A DNA stretch of 64,000 nucleotides from Ruminococcaceae bacterium UBA1730 (GTDB lineage: Bacteria; Bacillota; Clostridia; Oscillospirales; Acutalibacteraceae): positions 4,157 through 68,156 of the forward strand of contig DCII01000032.1 in NCBI GenBank assembly GCA_002315935.1, written 5' to 3'. Position numbers and translations under genes: made by a program. Under the pieces are notes generated by a model that searched no databases, was not told the origin of the DNA, and was given only the letters and a program-made list of their open reading frames with translations. Below, in pieces: positions 10,085 to 19,299 of this stretch (position 1 is the first letter of the stretch; each line of letters begins with the position of its first letter).

Positions 10085-11611
10085 TTATCCCCTGATTGTG
10101 TCAAGAAATCCGAAGAATTTATCCATTGCAGGTGCGAGCTTATCCGTATAAACCGAATCAATCTTCTCATAGGTCGGAGCAGTTGCACCGGGAGCGAAGT
10201 TACCCAGAGCGATAACACGCAAATTCGGCTTGTCATTCTGCAAAAACTGGGTGAACTTCGGATTGCTGAAAACGGTTAAATCCTCGTCTGAATATGCGAA
10301 CCAGTTATACAACTCTCTGATTCCGTCATGACAGTTTGCGTGAAGCATTCCTTTGATGAACCATGTGTATTCGGGCAGAATGCAGGTTGAAGCATCAATT
10401 CTGCCGTCGGGAGAAACATGGTTATGGCCGTCCTGAACCTTCTGAACATAATCTGCACCGAGAGTCTGTCCTCTTTCGGCAACAGTTGCACCCGCCGAAG
10501 CATATTTTGTGTCAACTGTTCCGTCGCTGTCAGAGGTGATTGATTCAACAAGCGGAGTCCTCTGAATATCGTAGCCTGCAACTATCATGATTTTAGTGCC
10601 TTCATCGAGTGCACACTTGAGGATTTCTTCCGCCTTGCACTGAACATTATAATGATAATAGTCTGCTTTTTTAATCAGACCTGCCTGAGCTTCGGGGTCA
10701 AGATTTATTCTCTTTGCCTCCTCGTATGAAGCATCGGGAACGAATGCCCATAAGCCTAAAAGAGTTCCGAAAACAGGTGTCATAAGCTCGTCAAAAACTC
10801 TTGTCTGAAGATTTTCAAGAAGCTTACCGCCTGCCTTCATAACAGCATCAATAATTCCCGAATAATAAAGACCGTTGAAAAGAAGATTGAGAGCAAGGCT
10901 TCCGCCGTCAACAACGGGAAAAGCTGTTGTGCCGTAATCAAGCAGAGCCTTTCCGTCAAGCTTCAGCCTTCTGCAAAGAAGGTCGCCCGCAACGGCAGTT
11001 CCCTGAAGCGGACAGCATTGGAAGATGCAGACATCAACATCGTCATAGCCGTATTCATGGAAATATGACATTGCAACAACTCCGCCCATTGACGAAGCTC
11101 TGAAATTGACTGTTTCGTGACGTGTCAGCTTCTTGACCTCTTCAACGAATTCTCTGAGCTGAGCCGCAACCTCAACAGGGTCAAGACGCCAGTCATAGTG
11201 AAAATAATAATCCTTGTTTATTCCGTGGTCACTGCCTGTCGGCTTTTCAAGCTTAACGCTGACATTCGGAGCGGAATTTCCGTTTCCGTCAAGAGCCATT
11301 GCACCCATTGCATCATTGACCGCATCAATGAGAGCAGTTCCGAATTTATCATAGTTTCTGAAAATCGGAAGCATGAGCAGTGACGGAAGAATTTTTCCGA
11401 CAATGTCGAGAATTGATTTTGTCTGCGGTCTGAAAATAACTCTTTCGTTTTCGGTGTCCGGATTTTCATAAATATCCGTGTTGCCGAGAGGACCGACATA
11501 GATGGTCGGATTGATTCCGCAGCTGCATTTATCCTCTGCGGCAAATGAAGCGGGAGCGGCAAGAACGAAAACGATTGAAAGAGAAAGAATTACCGAAACA
11601 AATTTTTTCAT
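10085..11611 (-). CDS. Secreted LCAT-like alpha/beta hydrolase
   Basis: Product of 508 residues with a clear Sec signal peptide (MKKFVSVILSLSIVFVLAAP, cleavage probably near AASFAAE). The mature part has a YDWR motif (139-142) followed by RASSMGGVVAMSYF. The likely nucleophile is Ser174, in an A-x-S-x-G variant of the lipase elbow. This order, YDWR then nucleophile elbow, is typical of lecithin:cholesterol acyltransferase-like (PF02450) lipases and acyltransferases. A late histidine in the HANCHDG stretch could complete the triad. The substrate is unknown; an exported lipase or esterase is the safest call. It has its own promoter and a strong terminator. Confidence 0.65.
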   Translation of the reverse strand: MKKFVSVILSLSIVFVLAAPASFAAEDKCSCGINPTIYVGPLGNTDIYENPDTENERVIFRPQTKSILDIVGKILPSLLMLPIFRNYDKFGTALIDAVNDAMGAMALDGNGNSAPNVSVKLEKPTGSDHGINKDYYFHYDWRLDPVEVAAQLREFVEEVKKLTRHETVNFRASSMGGVVAMSYFHEYGYDDVDVCIFQCCPLQGTAVAGDLLCRRLKLDGKALLDYGTTAFPVVDGGSLALNLLFNGLYYSGIIDAVMKAGGKLLENLQTRVFDELMTPVFGTLLGLWAFVPDASYEEAKRINLDPEAQAGLIKKADYYHYNVQCKAEEILKCALDEGTKIMIVAGYDIQRTPLVESITSDSDGTVDTKYASAGATVAERGQTLGADYVQKVQDGHNHVSPDGRIDASTCILPEYTWFIKGMLHANCHDGIRELYNWFAYSDEDLTVFSNPKFTQFLQNDKPNLRVIALGNFAPGATAPTYEKIDSVYTDKLAPAMDKFFGFLDTIRG

Positions 11612-11632
11612 TTATTTTCACCTCTGATTTGC

Positions 11633-11661
11633 ATTTTATCACATATTTCTTTCCTGCACAA
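11633..11661 (-). promoter_or_regulatory. Promoter of the LCAT-like hydrolase gene
   Basis: On the minus strand: TTGTGC (11661-11656), a 17-base spacer and TAAAAT (11638-11633) with TGA just before it (extended -10). It is divergent from the phosphoesterase promoter. Confidence 0.55.
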
Positions 11662-11679
11662 GATTATTTTTACAACCGA

Positions 11680-11708
11680 TTGAAAAAGCTTTGCACATAT
11701 GTTAAAAT
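11680..11708 (+). promoter_or_regulatory. Promoter of the phosphoesterase-MFS pair
   Basis: TTGAAA (11680-11685), a 17-base spacer and TAAAAT (11703-11708). It is followed by CGGAGGT before the start codon. Confidence 0.6.
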
Positions 11709-11735
11709 AACACATCTATATTTCGGAGGTTGAAA

Positions 11736-12881
11736 ATGCTTAAATTCAATAACGGAAAATTCAAAATACTTATCTTCGGCGATATTCACGAAACCTATGA
11801 CTATAAAACAAATCCCAAATTCAAGGATATGCAAAAGCTCATGAATGCGGCTCTTGAGGAATATAAGCCTGACCTCTGCGTGCTTATGGGCGACAACTGC
11901 TCAACAGGAGAGGTTGAAAAAGACCCTGATGGATTCAAAAAAATGATGGAGGCTGTCATAAAACCCATCACAGACAGAAAAATTCCTGTTGCGGCAATTC
12001 TCGGAAACCATGAGCACGACCACGGTGCAGAAGACAAGGTTGTTGAAATCTGCAATTCAATCGAAGGGCTGATAATGCGTAACGACACTCCCGAAGAAAT
12101 AACGGGGAACGCAAACTTCAAGGAGCTTATTTATTCCGAAGACGGCAAAACTCCCGAATTCTGCCTTTGGTTCATTGATTCAAACAATCTCGGTGAAGAC
12201 AAGGATGTCTGCCACTATGATTATGTTCACAGCGACCAGATAAGATGGTTTGAAGACGAAAGTGCAAAGCTCAGGGAAATCAACGGCGGTGTGCCGATGC
12301 CGGCATTCGTTTTTCAGCATATTCCCGTTCCCGAGGAATATAAATTATTCAGAAAAGCAAAAATATGGGAGCTTCCCTGGGCAACAAGAGGGTTCAGAGG
12401 CAAGAGCGATACCTTCTATATGCTCAAAAATGGTTGCAAGGGCTACCTCGGCGAGGGTCCCTGTGCTCCCGATATTAACAACGGTCAATTTGCAAGCTGG
12501 AAGAGAGTCGGCGGAATTCTTGCCGCATTCTTCGGTCATGACCATCTCAATGATTTCAGCGGATATTTCGATGACATTTATCTTGCTCAGCACAAAACCT
12601 CCGGATTCAGAGCATACACAGACGGTTGCCATTCAATGGTCAGATGCGTAACAATTGACGAAAACAACCTGAATTCGTTTACCGATGAAATCAAGCATTT
12701 CAAGGAATTCGGTCTGAAATGCGAATGCCTCGGACCGATATTCAGAAACTTTACGGACAGAGAAAGCAGAAACATCCATATTGCCGCAGATGCTCTTTAT
12801 GTTCTCGGCGGCGTTGCAACGGCACTTATCGGAATTAAACATATCAAATCAAGAGGAGAAAGAAAAAATGGCAAAAAGTGA
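11736..12881 (+). CDS. Calcineurin-like metallophosphoesterase with C-terminal membrane helix
   Basis: Predicted two-metal phosphoesterase of 381 residues. The family motifs appear in order: GDIHE near residue 16, GDNCS near 56, GNHEHD near 90, FQHIP in the middle and FFGHDH near 265. The last 40 residues contain one hydrophobic helix (YVLGGVATALIGI) and a basic tail, so the enzyme is probably membrane-anchored. ATG 11736 has GGAGG at a six-base gap; an in-frame TTG lies two codons earlier. The following MFS gene overlaps its end by 14 bases, suggesting translational coupling and a shared substrate or process. The substrate is not known. Confidence 0.85.
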   Translation: MLKFNNGKFKILIFGDIHETYDYKTNPKFKDMQKLMNAALEEYKPDLCVLMGDNCSTGEVEKDPDGFKKMMEAVIKPITDRKIPVAAILGNHEHDHGAEDKVVEICNSIEGLIMRNDTPEEITGNANFKELIYSEDGKTPEFCLWFIDSNNLGEDKDVCHYDYVHSDQIRWFEDESAKLREINGGVPMPAFVFQHIPVPEEYKLFRKAKIWELPWATRGFRGKSDTFYMLKNGCKGYLGEGPCAPDINNGQFASWKRVGGILAAFFGHDHLNDFSGYFDDIYLAQHKTSGFRAYTDGCHSMVRCVTIDENNLNSFTDEIKHFKEFGLKCECLGPIFRNFTDRESRNIHIAADALYVLGGVATALIGIKHIKSRGERKNGKK

Positions 12882-14199
12882 AAAGCTCGGAAAGCTCACG
12901 ATGTTCAACATCATTCTTTTCGGATTCATCGGTCAGGTTGCCTGGGCGGTTGAAAACAACTTCTTCAACACATTTCTCTTTTCGTTCGGCGGCACAACGC
13001 AGGATATTTCAACTATGGTTGCCGCAAGCTCGGTTGTTGCGGTTATTGCAACCTTTCTCATGGGCACATTGAGCGATAAGCTCGGCAAAAGAAAAATCTT
13101 TCTCAACGCAGGATATATCGCATGGGGCATAACCGTTATGGTCTTTGCCTTCATTTCAAGAGAAAACCTCGGTGCACTTATCGGAAAGGAAGCAACCTCG
13201 GCGGCGGCTCTTTCGGCGACCGTCACAACAACAATCATCATGGACTGCATTATGACCTTCATGGGCTCAACCAGCAACGATTCAGCCTTCAACGCATGGG
13301 TAACGGATGTCACCTCAACCTCAAACAGAGCAAAGGTTGAAGGTCTTCTCGCAATCCTTCCCGTTGTTGCTCTCGTTCTTGTTACAGCTGTTTTCGGTGC
13401 AGTTGCAGGCGACAGCAATAATTATTCTCCCTGCTTCCTCGGTCTCGGAATTCTTGTTGTTATCTGCGGCATTCTCGGAATTTTCACCGTTAAGGAATCC
13501 CTTTCGGGAGAAAAAACCGAAAGCAATTTCTGGAGCGACCTCATTTACGGCTTCAGACCGAGTGTTATCAAATCCCATAAAAGCCTTTATCTTTCACTCT
13601 GCTGTATGGGAATCTATGCAATTGCAAGTCAGGTGTTTTTTCCCTATATATTCATCTATCTTGAGCATCAGGTTGATTTCAAAACGCAGTTCAGCATTCC
13701 ATCCGCAATAGTTGCCGGCATCATCATTCTCGCAGTTCTTGCCGGAGTTGTCGCTTCGATATTCCTCATGGATAAGCTCGGCAAGGCAAAATTCGCCTTA
13801 CCTGCCGTTTTTCTTTTCTGTGTAGGTCTGACCGCTCTTCATTTTGCAGGAAGCCATCTTATTAAATTCGCAGTTTCAATGGCAACTGCAATCGGCGGCT
13901 ACGGAATGCTCATGATTCTTCTCGGAGCGGCAATCCGTGACTTCACTCCCGAGGATAAAGCAGGTCAGTTCCAGGGAGTCAGAATGATATTCGCAGTTAT
14001 GCTTCCGATGATTATCGGTCCGAAAATCGGTTCAATCGTCACCGATAAATTCTCTGCAACAACATATTCGAATTCTTACGGCGAAACAGTTCTTGTTCCC
14101 CCTCCGCATATCTTTCTTGCATCGGCAATAGTAGGCATTTTCATTCTAATCCCCCTTGTTTTTCTCGTCAAAGAATGGAAAAAATCAAAAAACAGTTGA
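12868..14199 (+). CDS. MFS transporter
   Basis: Major facilitator superfamily permease of 443 residues with about twelve hydrophobic helices. The cytoplasmic loop 2-3 signature appears as GTLSDKLGKRKIF, and a matching MDKLGKAKF lies in the second half. ATG 12868 follows AGAGGAGAAAGAAAAA inside the end of the phosphoesterase gene. The general look (VAWAVENNFFNTFLF near the N-terminus) resembles sugar/cation symporter-like MFS proteins, but I cannot name the substrate. The stop codon lies inside the -35 of the next promoter. Confidence 0.85.
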   Translation: MAKSEKLGKLTMFNIILFGFIGQVAWAVENNFFNTFLFSFGGTTQDISTMVAASSVVAVIATFLMGTLSDKLGKRKIFLNAGYIAWGITVMVFAFISRENLGALIGKEATSAAALSATVTTTIIMDCIMTFMGSTSNDSAFNAWVTDVTSTSNRAKVEGLLAILPVVALVLVTAVFGAVAGDSNNYSPCFLGLGILVVICGILGIFTVKESLSGEKTESNFWSDLIYGFRPSVIKSHKSLYLSLCCMGIYAIASQVFFPYIFIYLEHQVDFKTQFSIPSAIVAGIIILAVLAGVVASIFLMDKLGKAKFALPAVFLFCVGLTALHFAGSHLIKFAVSMATAIGGYGMLMILLGAAIRDFTPEDKAGQFQGVRMIFAVMLPMIIGPKIGSIVTDKFSATTYSNSYGETVLVPPPHIFLASAIVGIFILIPLVFLVKEWKKSKNS

Positions 14200-14223
14200 C
14201 TTTTTTCAATAAAAGGCTAAAAT
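14196..14223 (+). promoter_or_regulatory. Promoter of trkA-trkH
   Basis: TTGACT (14196-14201), a 16-base spacer and TAAAAT (14218-14223). The -35 overlaps the stop codon of the MFS gene. Confidence 0.6.
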
Positions 14224-14259
14224 ACATAATTACCATTGAAAAAGGATGAATTACTGATT

Positions 14260-15618
14260 ATGCATATTATTATTGTCGGTCAGGGTAAGCTTGGCATGAC
14301 CTTAACCAAAATGCTTTCAACCGAGGGGCACGATATTGTTGTTGTTGATAAGCTTGACGAGGTTGTTGATTCAACGGTCAACGCTTATGATGTTATGGGT
14401 ATCTGCGGAAACGGTGCAGACTGCTCCGTTCTTCAGGAAGCAGGTGCCGCAAAAGCGAAGCTCATTATTGCAGTCACCGCCTCTGACGAGCTGAATATCC
14501 TCTGCTGCCTTATTGCAAAAAGAATGGGCACGGAGCATACCATTGCCAGAGTCCGCAACCCGGACTATGCAAAGCAGACTCATTTTCTGCGTTCCGAGCT
14601 CGGCATAAACATGATAGTTAACCCCGAATACGAAACGGCAAACGAAATGTCGAGAATAATCCGCTTTCCGTCTGCCGCAAATCTTGATTCATTTGCAAGA
14701 GGAAAGATTGAAATTGCCCGTGTAAGAATGCATTCGGATAATCCCCTGTGCGATGTTGCAATTAAGGATATACGCAAAAAAATCAGAGCTGTTGTGATTA
14801 TCTGTGCAGTTCAACGCAATGATGAAGTTTTTATTCCTTCGGGTGACTTTGTTCTTCGCCGTGACGATATAATCAGCATAACCGGCGTCAGAGCTGAGCT
14901 TTCCGTTTTCATGAAACAGACGGGTGTTTACAAGCAGAAAATCAAAAATGTTATGATTATCGGCGGCGGAAGAATTGCATATTATCTTTCAACTCTTCTT
15001 GCCGACACAGGCAGAAACATCAAGCTCATTGAAATCAACGAAAAAAGATGCCGTGAAATGAGCGAGCTTCTTACCGATGATGTTACGATAATTCACGGCG
15101 ACGGCACCGACCAGGATATTCTTGAGGAGCAGGGTCTTGACAGGCAGGATGCCCTTGTTGCCCTGACGGGAATTGACGAAGAAAACATAATCGTTTCAAT
15201 GTACGCCGAATCAAAGGGAGTCAACAAGGTTATGACGAAGGTCAACCGCCATTCCTCATCCCTTCTTAACGAAATCGGACTTGAAACGATTGTTTCTCCG
15301 CAGATTGTTGCGAGCAATCTTGTTACAAGATATGTGCGTGCACTTCATAATTCAGACGGAAATTCAAGTATGCAAACGCTCTATAAGCTTGTCGGCGGCA
15401 GAGTTGAAGCAGTTGAATTCATCGTTCCCGATGATGCACAGTATACCGATATTCAGTTCAAGGACCTTCAGCTTCTTCCCAATCTTCTCATTGCCTGCAT
15501 CATCCGCAACGGCAAAATCATCTTCCCCTGCGGCTCCGATGTTATGAAAAAGAAAGACAGCGTAATTATTATCACCGCAGGCAGAATCATAGAAGACCTG
15601 CACGATATATTTATGTAA
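14260..15618 (+). CDS. trkA: Trk K+ uptake system, peripheral NAD-binding regulator
   Basis: Cytoplasmic gating subunit of a Trk-type potassium channel. It has 452 residues, with two copies of the RCK module: RCK-N Rossmann folds at about 1-120 (MHIIIVGQGKLGMTL) and 228-350 (NVMIIGGGRIAYYL), each followed by an RCK-C domain. This is the full-length, tandem-repeat TrkA form. I chose ATG 14260 because it begins the Rossmann strand; an in-frame TTG at 14236 is possible, and neither has a strong ribosome binding site. trkH follows after 11 bases. Confidence 0.93.
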   Translation: MHIIIVGQGKLGMTLTKMLSTEGHDIVVVDKLDEVVDSTVNAYDVMGICGNGADCSVLQEAGAAKAKLIIAVTASDELNILCCLIAKRMGTEHTIARVRNPDYAKQTHFLRSELGINMIVNPEYETANEMSRIIRFPSAANLDSFARGKIEIARVRMHSDNPLCDVAIKDIRKKIRAVVIICAVQRNDEVFIPSGDFVLRRDDIISITGVRAELSVFMKQTGVYKQKIKNVMIIGGGRIAYYLSTLLADTGRNIKLIEINEKRCREMSELLTDDVTIIHGDGTDQDILEEQGLDRQDALVALTGIDEENIIVSMYAESKGVNKVMTKVNRHSSSLLNEIGLETIVSPQIVASNLVTRYVRALHNSDGNSSMQTLYKLVGGRVEAVEFIVPDDAQYTDIQFKDLQLLPNLLIACIIRNGKIIFPCGSDVMKKKDSVIIITAGRIIEDLHDIFM

Positions 15619-15629
15619 GGATTATTATA

Positions 15630-17072
15630 ATGAATCATCGTATTGTAACTTATAATGTGGGCAGAATTCTTCTTGTTGAAGCTGCTTTGCTCGTGTTGCC
15701 TGCAATAGGCTCAATAATTTACGGCGAGGATACGCTTTTTGCTTTTGCTTTAACCATTGCCGCTCTTGCCGCAATCGGGCTGATTTCAACTCACAGCAAA
15801 CCTGAAAAGACCTCTCTTTACGCAAAGGAAGGCTATCTGATAGTTGCAATTTCGTGGATAATGATGTCGCTCTTCGGAGCACTTCCCTTTGTTATCAGCG
15901 GATACATTCCGAATCTTATTGATGCTTTTTTCGAAACTGTTTCTGGCTTCACAACAACGGGTTCAACCATTCTTTCCGAAATTGAATCGCTTCCGAAAAG
16001 TCTTCTTTTCTGGCGAAGCTTCACCCATTGGATAGGCGGAATGGGCATTCTCGTTTTCATGATAGCTATTATGCCGAAAACCGAAAGAACGGCAATGCAC
16101 ATAATGAGGGCAGAGGTTCCCGGTCCGACGGTCGGCAAGCTCGTTTCGAAGCTCGGTGCATCGGCAAGAATTCTTTACGGCATTTACTGCGTTCTGACCG
16201 CAATTGAAATAATTCTGCTTTTCGCAGGCGGAATGCCCATGTTTGACAGCATTGTCAATTCATTTGCAACCGCAGGCACGGGCGGATTTGCTGTTCTCAA
16301 TAACAGCATTGAAGGCTATAACAGCCTTTATGCCGAAATTGTTATCGGAATTTTCATGTTGATATTCGGCGTCAACTTCAATCTTTATTATCTGATTTCA
16401 AAGGGCAGTATCAAGCAGGCTCTCAAGAGCGAGGAGCTTCATTGGTATCTCGGTCTTGTAACCGCAAGTGTTGTTGTTATTGCTCTTAATCTTGCCACAA
16501 CAACCTATCATATCGGCGACAGCTTCAGGCACGCATTCTTTCAGGTTTCTTCAATTGTCACAACAACCGGATTTTCCTCAATCGACTTCAACAAATGGCC
16601 TGTGCTCTCCAAGGGAATTCTCGTTCTGCTCATGTTCATGGGAGCCTGTGCAGGCTCAACGGGCGGCGGGCTCAAGGTTTCAAGAGTTATCATTCTTTTC
16701 AAAGGCTTTGCAAGAGACCTCAAAAAGGCTCTCAACCCCCGAAGCGTTGAAACAATCAAGGTTGATAAAAAGACTGTTGATGAAAACATCGTCAAGGGCG
16801 TTTTCGTTTTCGGTGCATCCTACATAATCGTTATTTTGGCTTCATGTCTCATTGTTTCAATTGACGGCTTCAGCCTTGAATCAACTTTTACTGCCGTGCT
16901 CTCCTGCGTTAGCAACATCGGTCCAGGTCTCGGTCACTTCGGTCCGGCTTCGAATTTTGCCGATTTTTCTGCATTCAGCAAATTAATTCTTTCAATTGAT
17001 ATGCTCGCAGGCAGACTTGAGCTTATTCCGATTCTAATTCTCTTTGCCCCTGCAACATGGTCAAGAAAATAA
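15630..17072 (+). CDS. trkH: Trk K+ uptake system, membrane channel subunit
   Basis: Potassium-translocating subunit of 480 residues with the four-fold M1-P-M2 architecture. Filter-region segments are visible: SGFTTTGSTIL, ATAGTGGFAVLNN, TTTGFSSIDFNKW and SNIGPGLGHFG, with the GACAGSTGGGLKVSR motif between the third and fourth repeats. It pairs with the TrkA just upstream. AAGGATTATTATA precedes the ATG. A hairpin with a T-run 40 bases downstream ends the pair. Confidence 0.93.
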   Translation: MNHRIVTYNVGRILLVEAALLVLPAIGSIIYGEDTLFAFALTIAALAAIGLISTHSKPEKTSLYAKEGYLIVAISWIMMSLFGALPFVISGYIPNLIDAFFETVSGFTTTGSTILSEIESLPKSLLFWRSFTHWIGGMGILVFMIAIMPKTERTAMHIMRAEVPGPTVGKLVSKLGASARILYGIYCVLTAIEIILLFAGGMPMFDSIVNSFATAGTGGFAVLNNSIEGYNSLYAEIVIGIFMLIFGVNFNLYYLISKGSIKQALKSEELHWYLGLVTASVVVIALNLATTTYHIGDSFRHAFFQVSSIVTTTGFSSIDFNKWPVLSKGILVLLMFMGACAGSTGGGLKVSRVIILFKGFARDLKKALNPRSVETIKVDKKTVDENIVKGVFVFGASYIIVILASCLIVSIDGFSLESTFTAVLSCVSNIGPGLGHFGPASNFADFSAFSKLILSIDMLAGRLELIPILILFAPATWSRK

Positions 17073-17075
17073 TTA

Positions 17076-17104
17076 TTGAATATTGAAGATTCCTGTGATA
17101 AAAT
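17076..17104 (+). promoter_or_regulatory. Promoter of ktrB-ktrA
   Basis: TTGAAT (17076-17081), a 17-base spacer and TAAAAT (17099-17104) with TGA just before the -10. The predicted start falls at about 17111, the first base before the hairpin at 17112. Confidence 0.5.
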
Positions 17105-17111
17105 AACATAG

Positions 17112-17147
17112 CGGATCCGGTTGAATCCGGGTCCGTTTATTTTTTTC
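17112..17147 (+). terminator. Hairpin with T-run between trkH and ktrB
   Basis: CGGATCCGG (17112-17120) pairs with CCGGGTCCG (17127-17135), with one G-U pair, followed by TTTATTTTTTT. It ends trkAH transcripts. For a transcript from the 17076 promoter it would be the first structure made. Confidence 0.65.
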
Positions 17148-17166
17148 ATTCAGCGGTGATATAAAA

Positions 17167-18534
17167 TTGAAATTATTTATAAAGCGAAAAACAGCAAAGC
17201 GAAAGCCGCTCAACATCAGCCAGTTCATTTCGCTTGTGTTCCTCGGCATCATTGCTGTCGGCACTCTGTTGCTTCTTCTTCCAGTTTCTTCAAGAAACGG
17301 CGAATGCTGCGGATTGAAAATTGCTCTTTTTACGGCAACCTCGGCGACCTGCGTTACGGGACTTTCTCTTGTTGACACATGGACTCAATGGAGCGGCTTC
17401 GGTCAATCCGTTCTGCTCGGTCTGATTGAAATCGGCGGTCTCGGCTTCATGTCTGCCGCTTCGCTCGTTATTTTCAGCCTTAAGAAAAAGGTCTCCATCA
17501 GCCAGAGAATGGTTATGGCACAATCGTTCGGCTCGAATAATCTTTTCAGTGCAACAAGAATTCAGAAAAGTATAATTCAATATTGCCTTTCCGTTGAAGG
17601 AATCGGTGCATTGCTTCTCGCCCTCCGTTTTCTGCCGGAATACGGATTAAAGAAGGCTGTCACTCTCGGAATATTTCACTCCGTTTCCGCCTTCTGCAAC
17701 GCAGGATTTGACATTTTCGGCTTCGAAGTGCCCGGCAATAGTGTTATAAAATTCGGCTCGGACCCTGCGGTCTGCATTATTCTTTCACTTCTCATTATTA
17801 TCGGCGGTATCGGATTTCTTGTCTGGGACGAGCTGAGAAGCAACCATTCTCCGAAAAAATGGAGCGTTTACACAAAGCTTGTTATGATAACAACAGCCGC
17901 TCTTCTCGTTGCCGGAACGGTTTTATTCTGCATAACGGAATGGAACAATCCGCTCACTATCGGCGAAATGTCCGTTCCGAGAAAAATCATTGCAAGCTTT
18001 TTCCAGTCTGCAACAACAAGAACCGCAGGCTTTGCGGGAATAGACCAAGGCTCGCTGACCGAGGGCGGCAAAGCAATCACAATTATTCTCATGTTCATCG
18101 GCGGAAGCTCAGGTTCAACCGCAGGCGGTCTGAAAACCGTCACCTTCATTGTGCTCTTCTTATTCATTTATTCAAGAATAAGAGGAAAGAATTCGGTCAA
18201 TATCTTTAACAGAACAATCCCCAACAAGAGCATTCTCGATGCGTTGACCGTTTCTATGATTATGGTTATTCTCTCGTTTTTCGGTGGAACTGTTATCAGC
18301 CTCACCTCGAAATTCAGCTTCACCGATGCTCTTTATGAATCCGTTTCCGCTCTTGCAACGGTCGGACTTTCAACGGGAATCACATCATCACTTTCTCTGC
18401 CTGCTCAGATTCTGATGATTATTTATATGTATTTCGGCAGAGTCGGCATTCTGACATTCGCCATCGGCTTTCTTATGAACAACAATCATCATGTCAACCG
18501 CAGATACGCCGAAACAAATCTTCTGATAGGATAG
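17167..18534 (+). CDS. ktrB: KtrB-type K+ transporter channel subunit
   Basis: Second potassium channel of the Trk/Ktr/HKT superfamily, 455 residues. Filter motifs of the four repeats are visible: ATSATCVTGLSLV, FCNAGFDIFGF, TRTAGFAGIDQG and ALATVGLSTGIT. GGSSGSTAGGLKT marks the helix break before the last repeat. The start is TTG at 17167 after GGTGATATAAAA; the basic N-terminus (KLFIKRKTAKRK) precedes the first helix. The short KtrA-like partner next door makes this a Ktr-type rather than a second Trk pair. Confidence 0.88.
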   Translation: MKLFIKRKTAKRKPLNISQFISLVFLGIIAVGTLLLLLPVSSRNGECCGLKIALFTATSATCVTGLSLVDTWTQWSGFGQSVLLGLIEIGGLGFMSAASLVIFSLKKKVSISQRMVMAQSFGSNNLFSATRIQKSIIQYCLSVEGIGALLLALRFLPEYGLKKAVTLGIFHSVSAFCNAGFDIFGFEVPGNSVIKFGSDPAVCIILSLLIIIGGIGFLVWDELRSNHSPKKWSVYTKLVMITTAALLVAGTVLFCITEWNNPLTIGEMSVPRKIIASFFQSATTRTAGFAGIDQGSLTEGGKAITIILMFIGGSSGSTAGGLKTVTFIVLFLFIYSRIRGKNSVNIFNRTIPNKSILDALTVSMIMVILSFFGGTVISLTSKFSFTDALYESVSALATVGLSTGITSSLSLPAQILMIIYMYFGRVGILTFAIGFLMNNNHHVNRRYAETNLLIG

Positions 18535-18543
18535 TGAAGCAAT

Positions 18544-19194
18544 ATGAAATCTTATGTAGTTATCGGTCTGGGAAGATTCGGCACAAGAATCGCAACAAAG
18601 CTTTATGAATTCGGCGAGGATGTGCTTGCAATCGACATAAATGAATCGCTCATTAACGATATTGCCGATTATGTTTCAAAGGCGGTTATCGCAGATGCGA
18701 AGGAAATTGATGTTCTCAAGGACCTCGGAGTTCAAAGCTGTGACTGTGCAATAGTCGCAATCGGTTCAGACCTTGCGGCGTCGGTGCTCGTAACAATGAA
18801 TCTTAAAAACCTCGGCATTCCGCAGATTATCTGCAAGACCTATGACGAAACCCATTCGGAAATTCTGCGAAAGCTCGGAGCCGATAAAGTCATAACGCCT
18901 GAACACGTTATGGCAGACAGAACGGCAAGAATTCTTTCAGCTCCGAATATTCTTGAACACATTGAGTTTTCCGAGGATTACGGCATAACGGAGCTTTCCG
19001 CTCCTAAATTATGGGTCGGTCATTCGCTCCGTGAGCTGAATGTGAGAGCGAAATATAATGTATTTGTTATCGGTGTCAGAACAAACGAGCAGACAAAGAT
19101 TTCTCCCGATGCAGATTATATTATAGAAAAAAATGCAACTCTCATTCTGCTCGGCGATTATAATTCGCTTGAAAAGCTCAGGAACAATAACTAA
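18544..19194 (+). CDS. ktrA: KtrA-type K+ uptake regulator, single RCK unit
   Basis: Cytoplasmic regulatory subunit of 216 residues with one RCK-N domain (MKSYVVIGLGRFGTRIATKL, GxGxxG nucleotide site) and one RCK-C domain from about residue 135. This is half the size of the TrkA at 14.3 kb and is the usual KtrA/KtrC form. RCK-C domains of this family are known c-di-AMP sensors; a c-di-AMP phosphodiesterase gene (gdpP) is at 60.5 kb. It lies nine bases after ktrB and is followed by a bidirectional terminator. Confidence 0.9.
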   Translation: MKSYVVIGLGRFGTRIATKLYEFGEDVLAIDINESLINDIADYVSKAVIADAKEIDVLKDLGVQSCDCAIVAIGSDLAASVLVTMNLKNLGIPQIICKTYDETHSEILRKLGADKVITPEHVMADRTARILSAPNILEHIEFSEDYGITELSAPKLWVGHSLRELNVRAKYNVFVIGVRTNEQTKISPDADYIIEKNATLILLGDYNSLEKLRNNN

Positions 19195-19248
19195 GGAAAC
19201 GCTGATTAAATCGACAAGCAAGATTTTCAAGTAAGTTTTCGGCGTAAA

Positions 19249-19287
19249 AAAAGCAGTGATTTCGGACTTCCCGATTTCACTGCTTTT
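19249..19287. terminator. Bidirectional terminator between ktrA and ftsZ
   Basis: AAAAGCAGTGA (19249-19259) pairs with TCACTGCTTTT (19277-19287), with a CGG/CCG pair inside. The arms give T4 runs on both strands, matching the convergent genes. Confidence 0.75.
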
Positions 19288-19299
19288 AAATTATTCTGA

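Noticed and set aside
17105..17166. c-di-AMP (ydaO-type) riboswitch before ktrB
   Set aside because: The leader is only about 55 bases with one hairpin; the ydaO aptamer is far larger and its conserved parts are absent.
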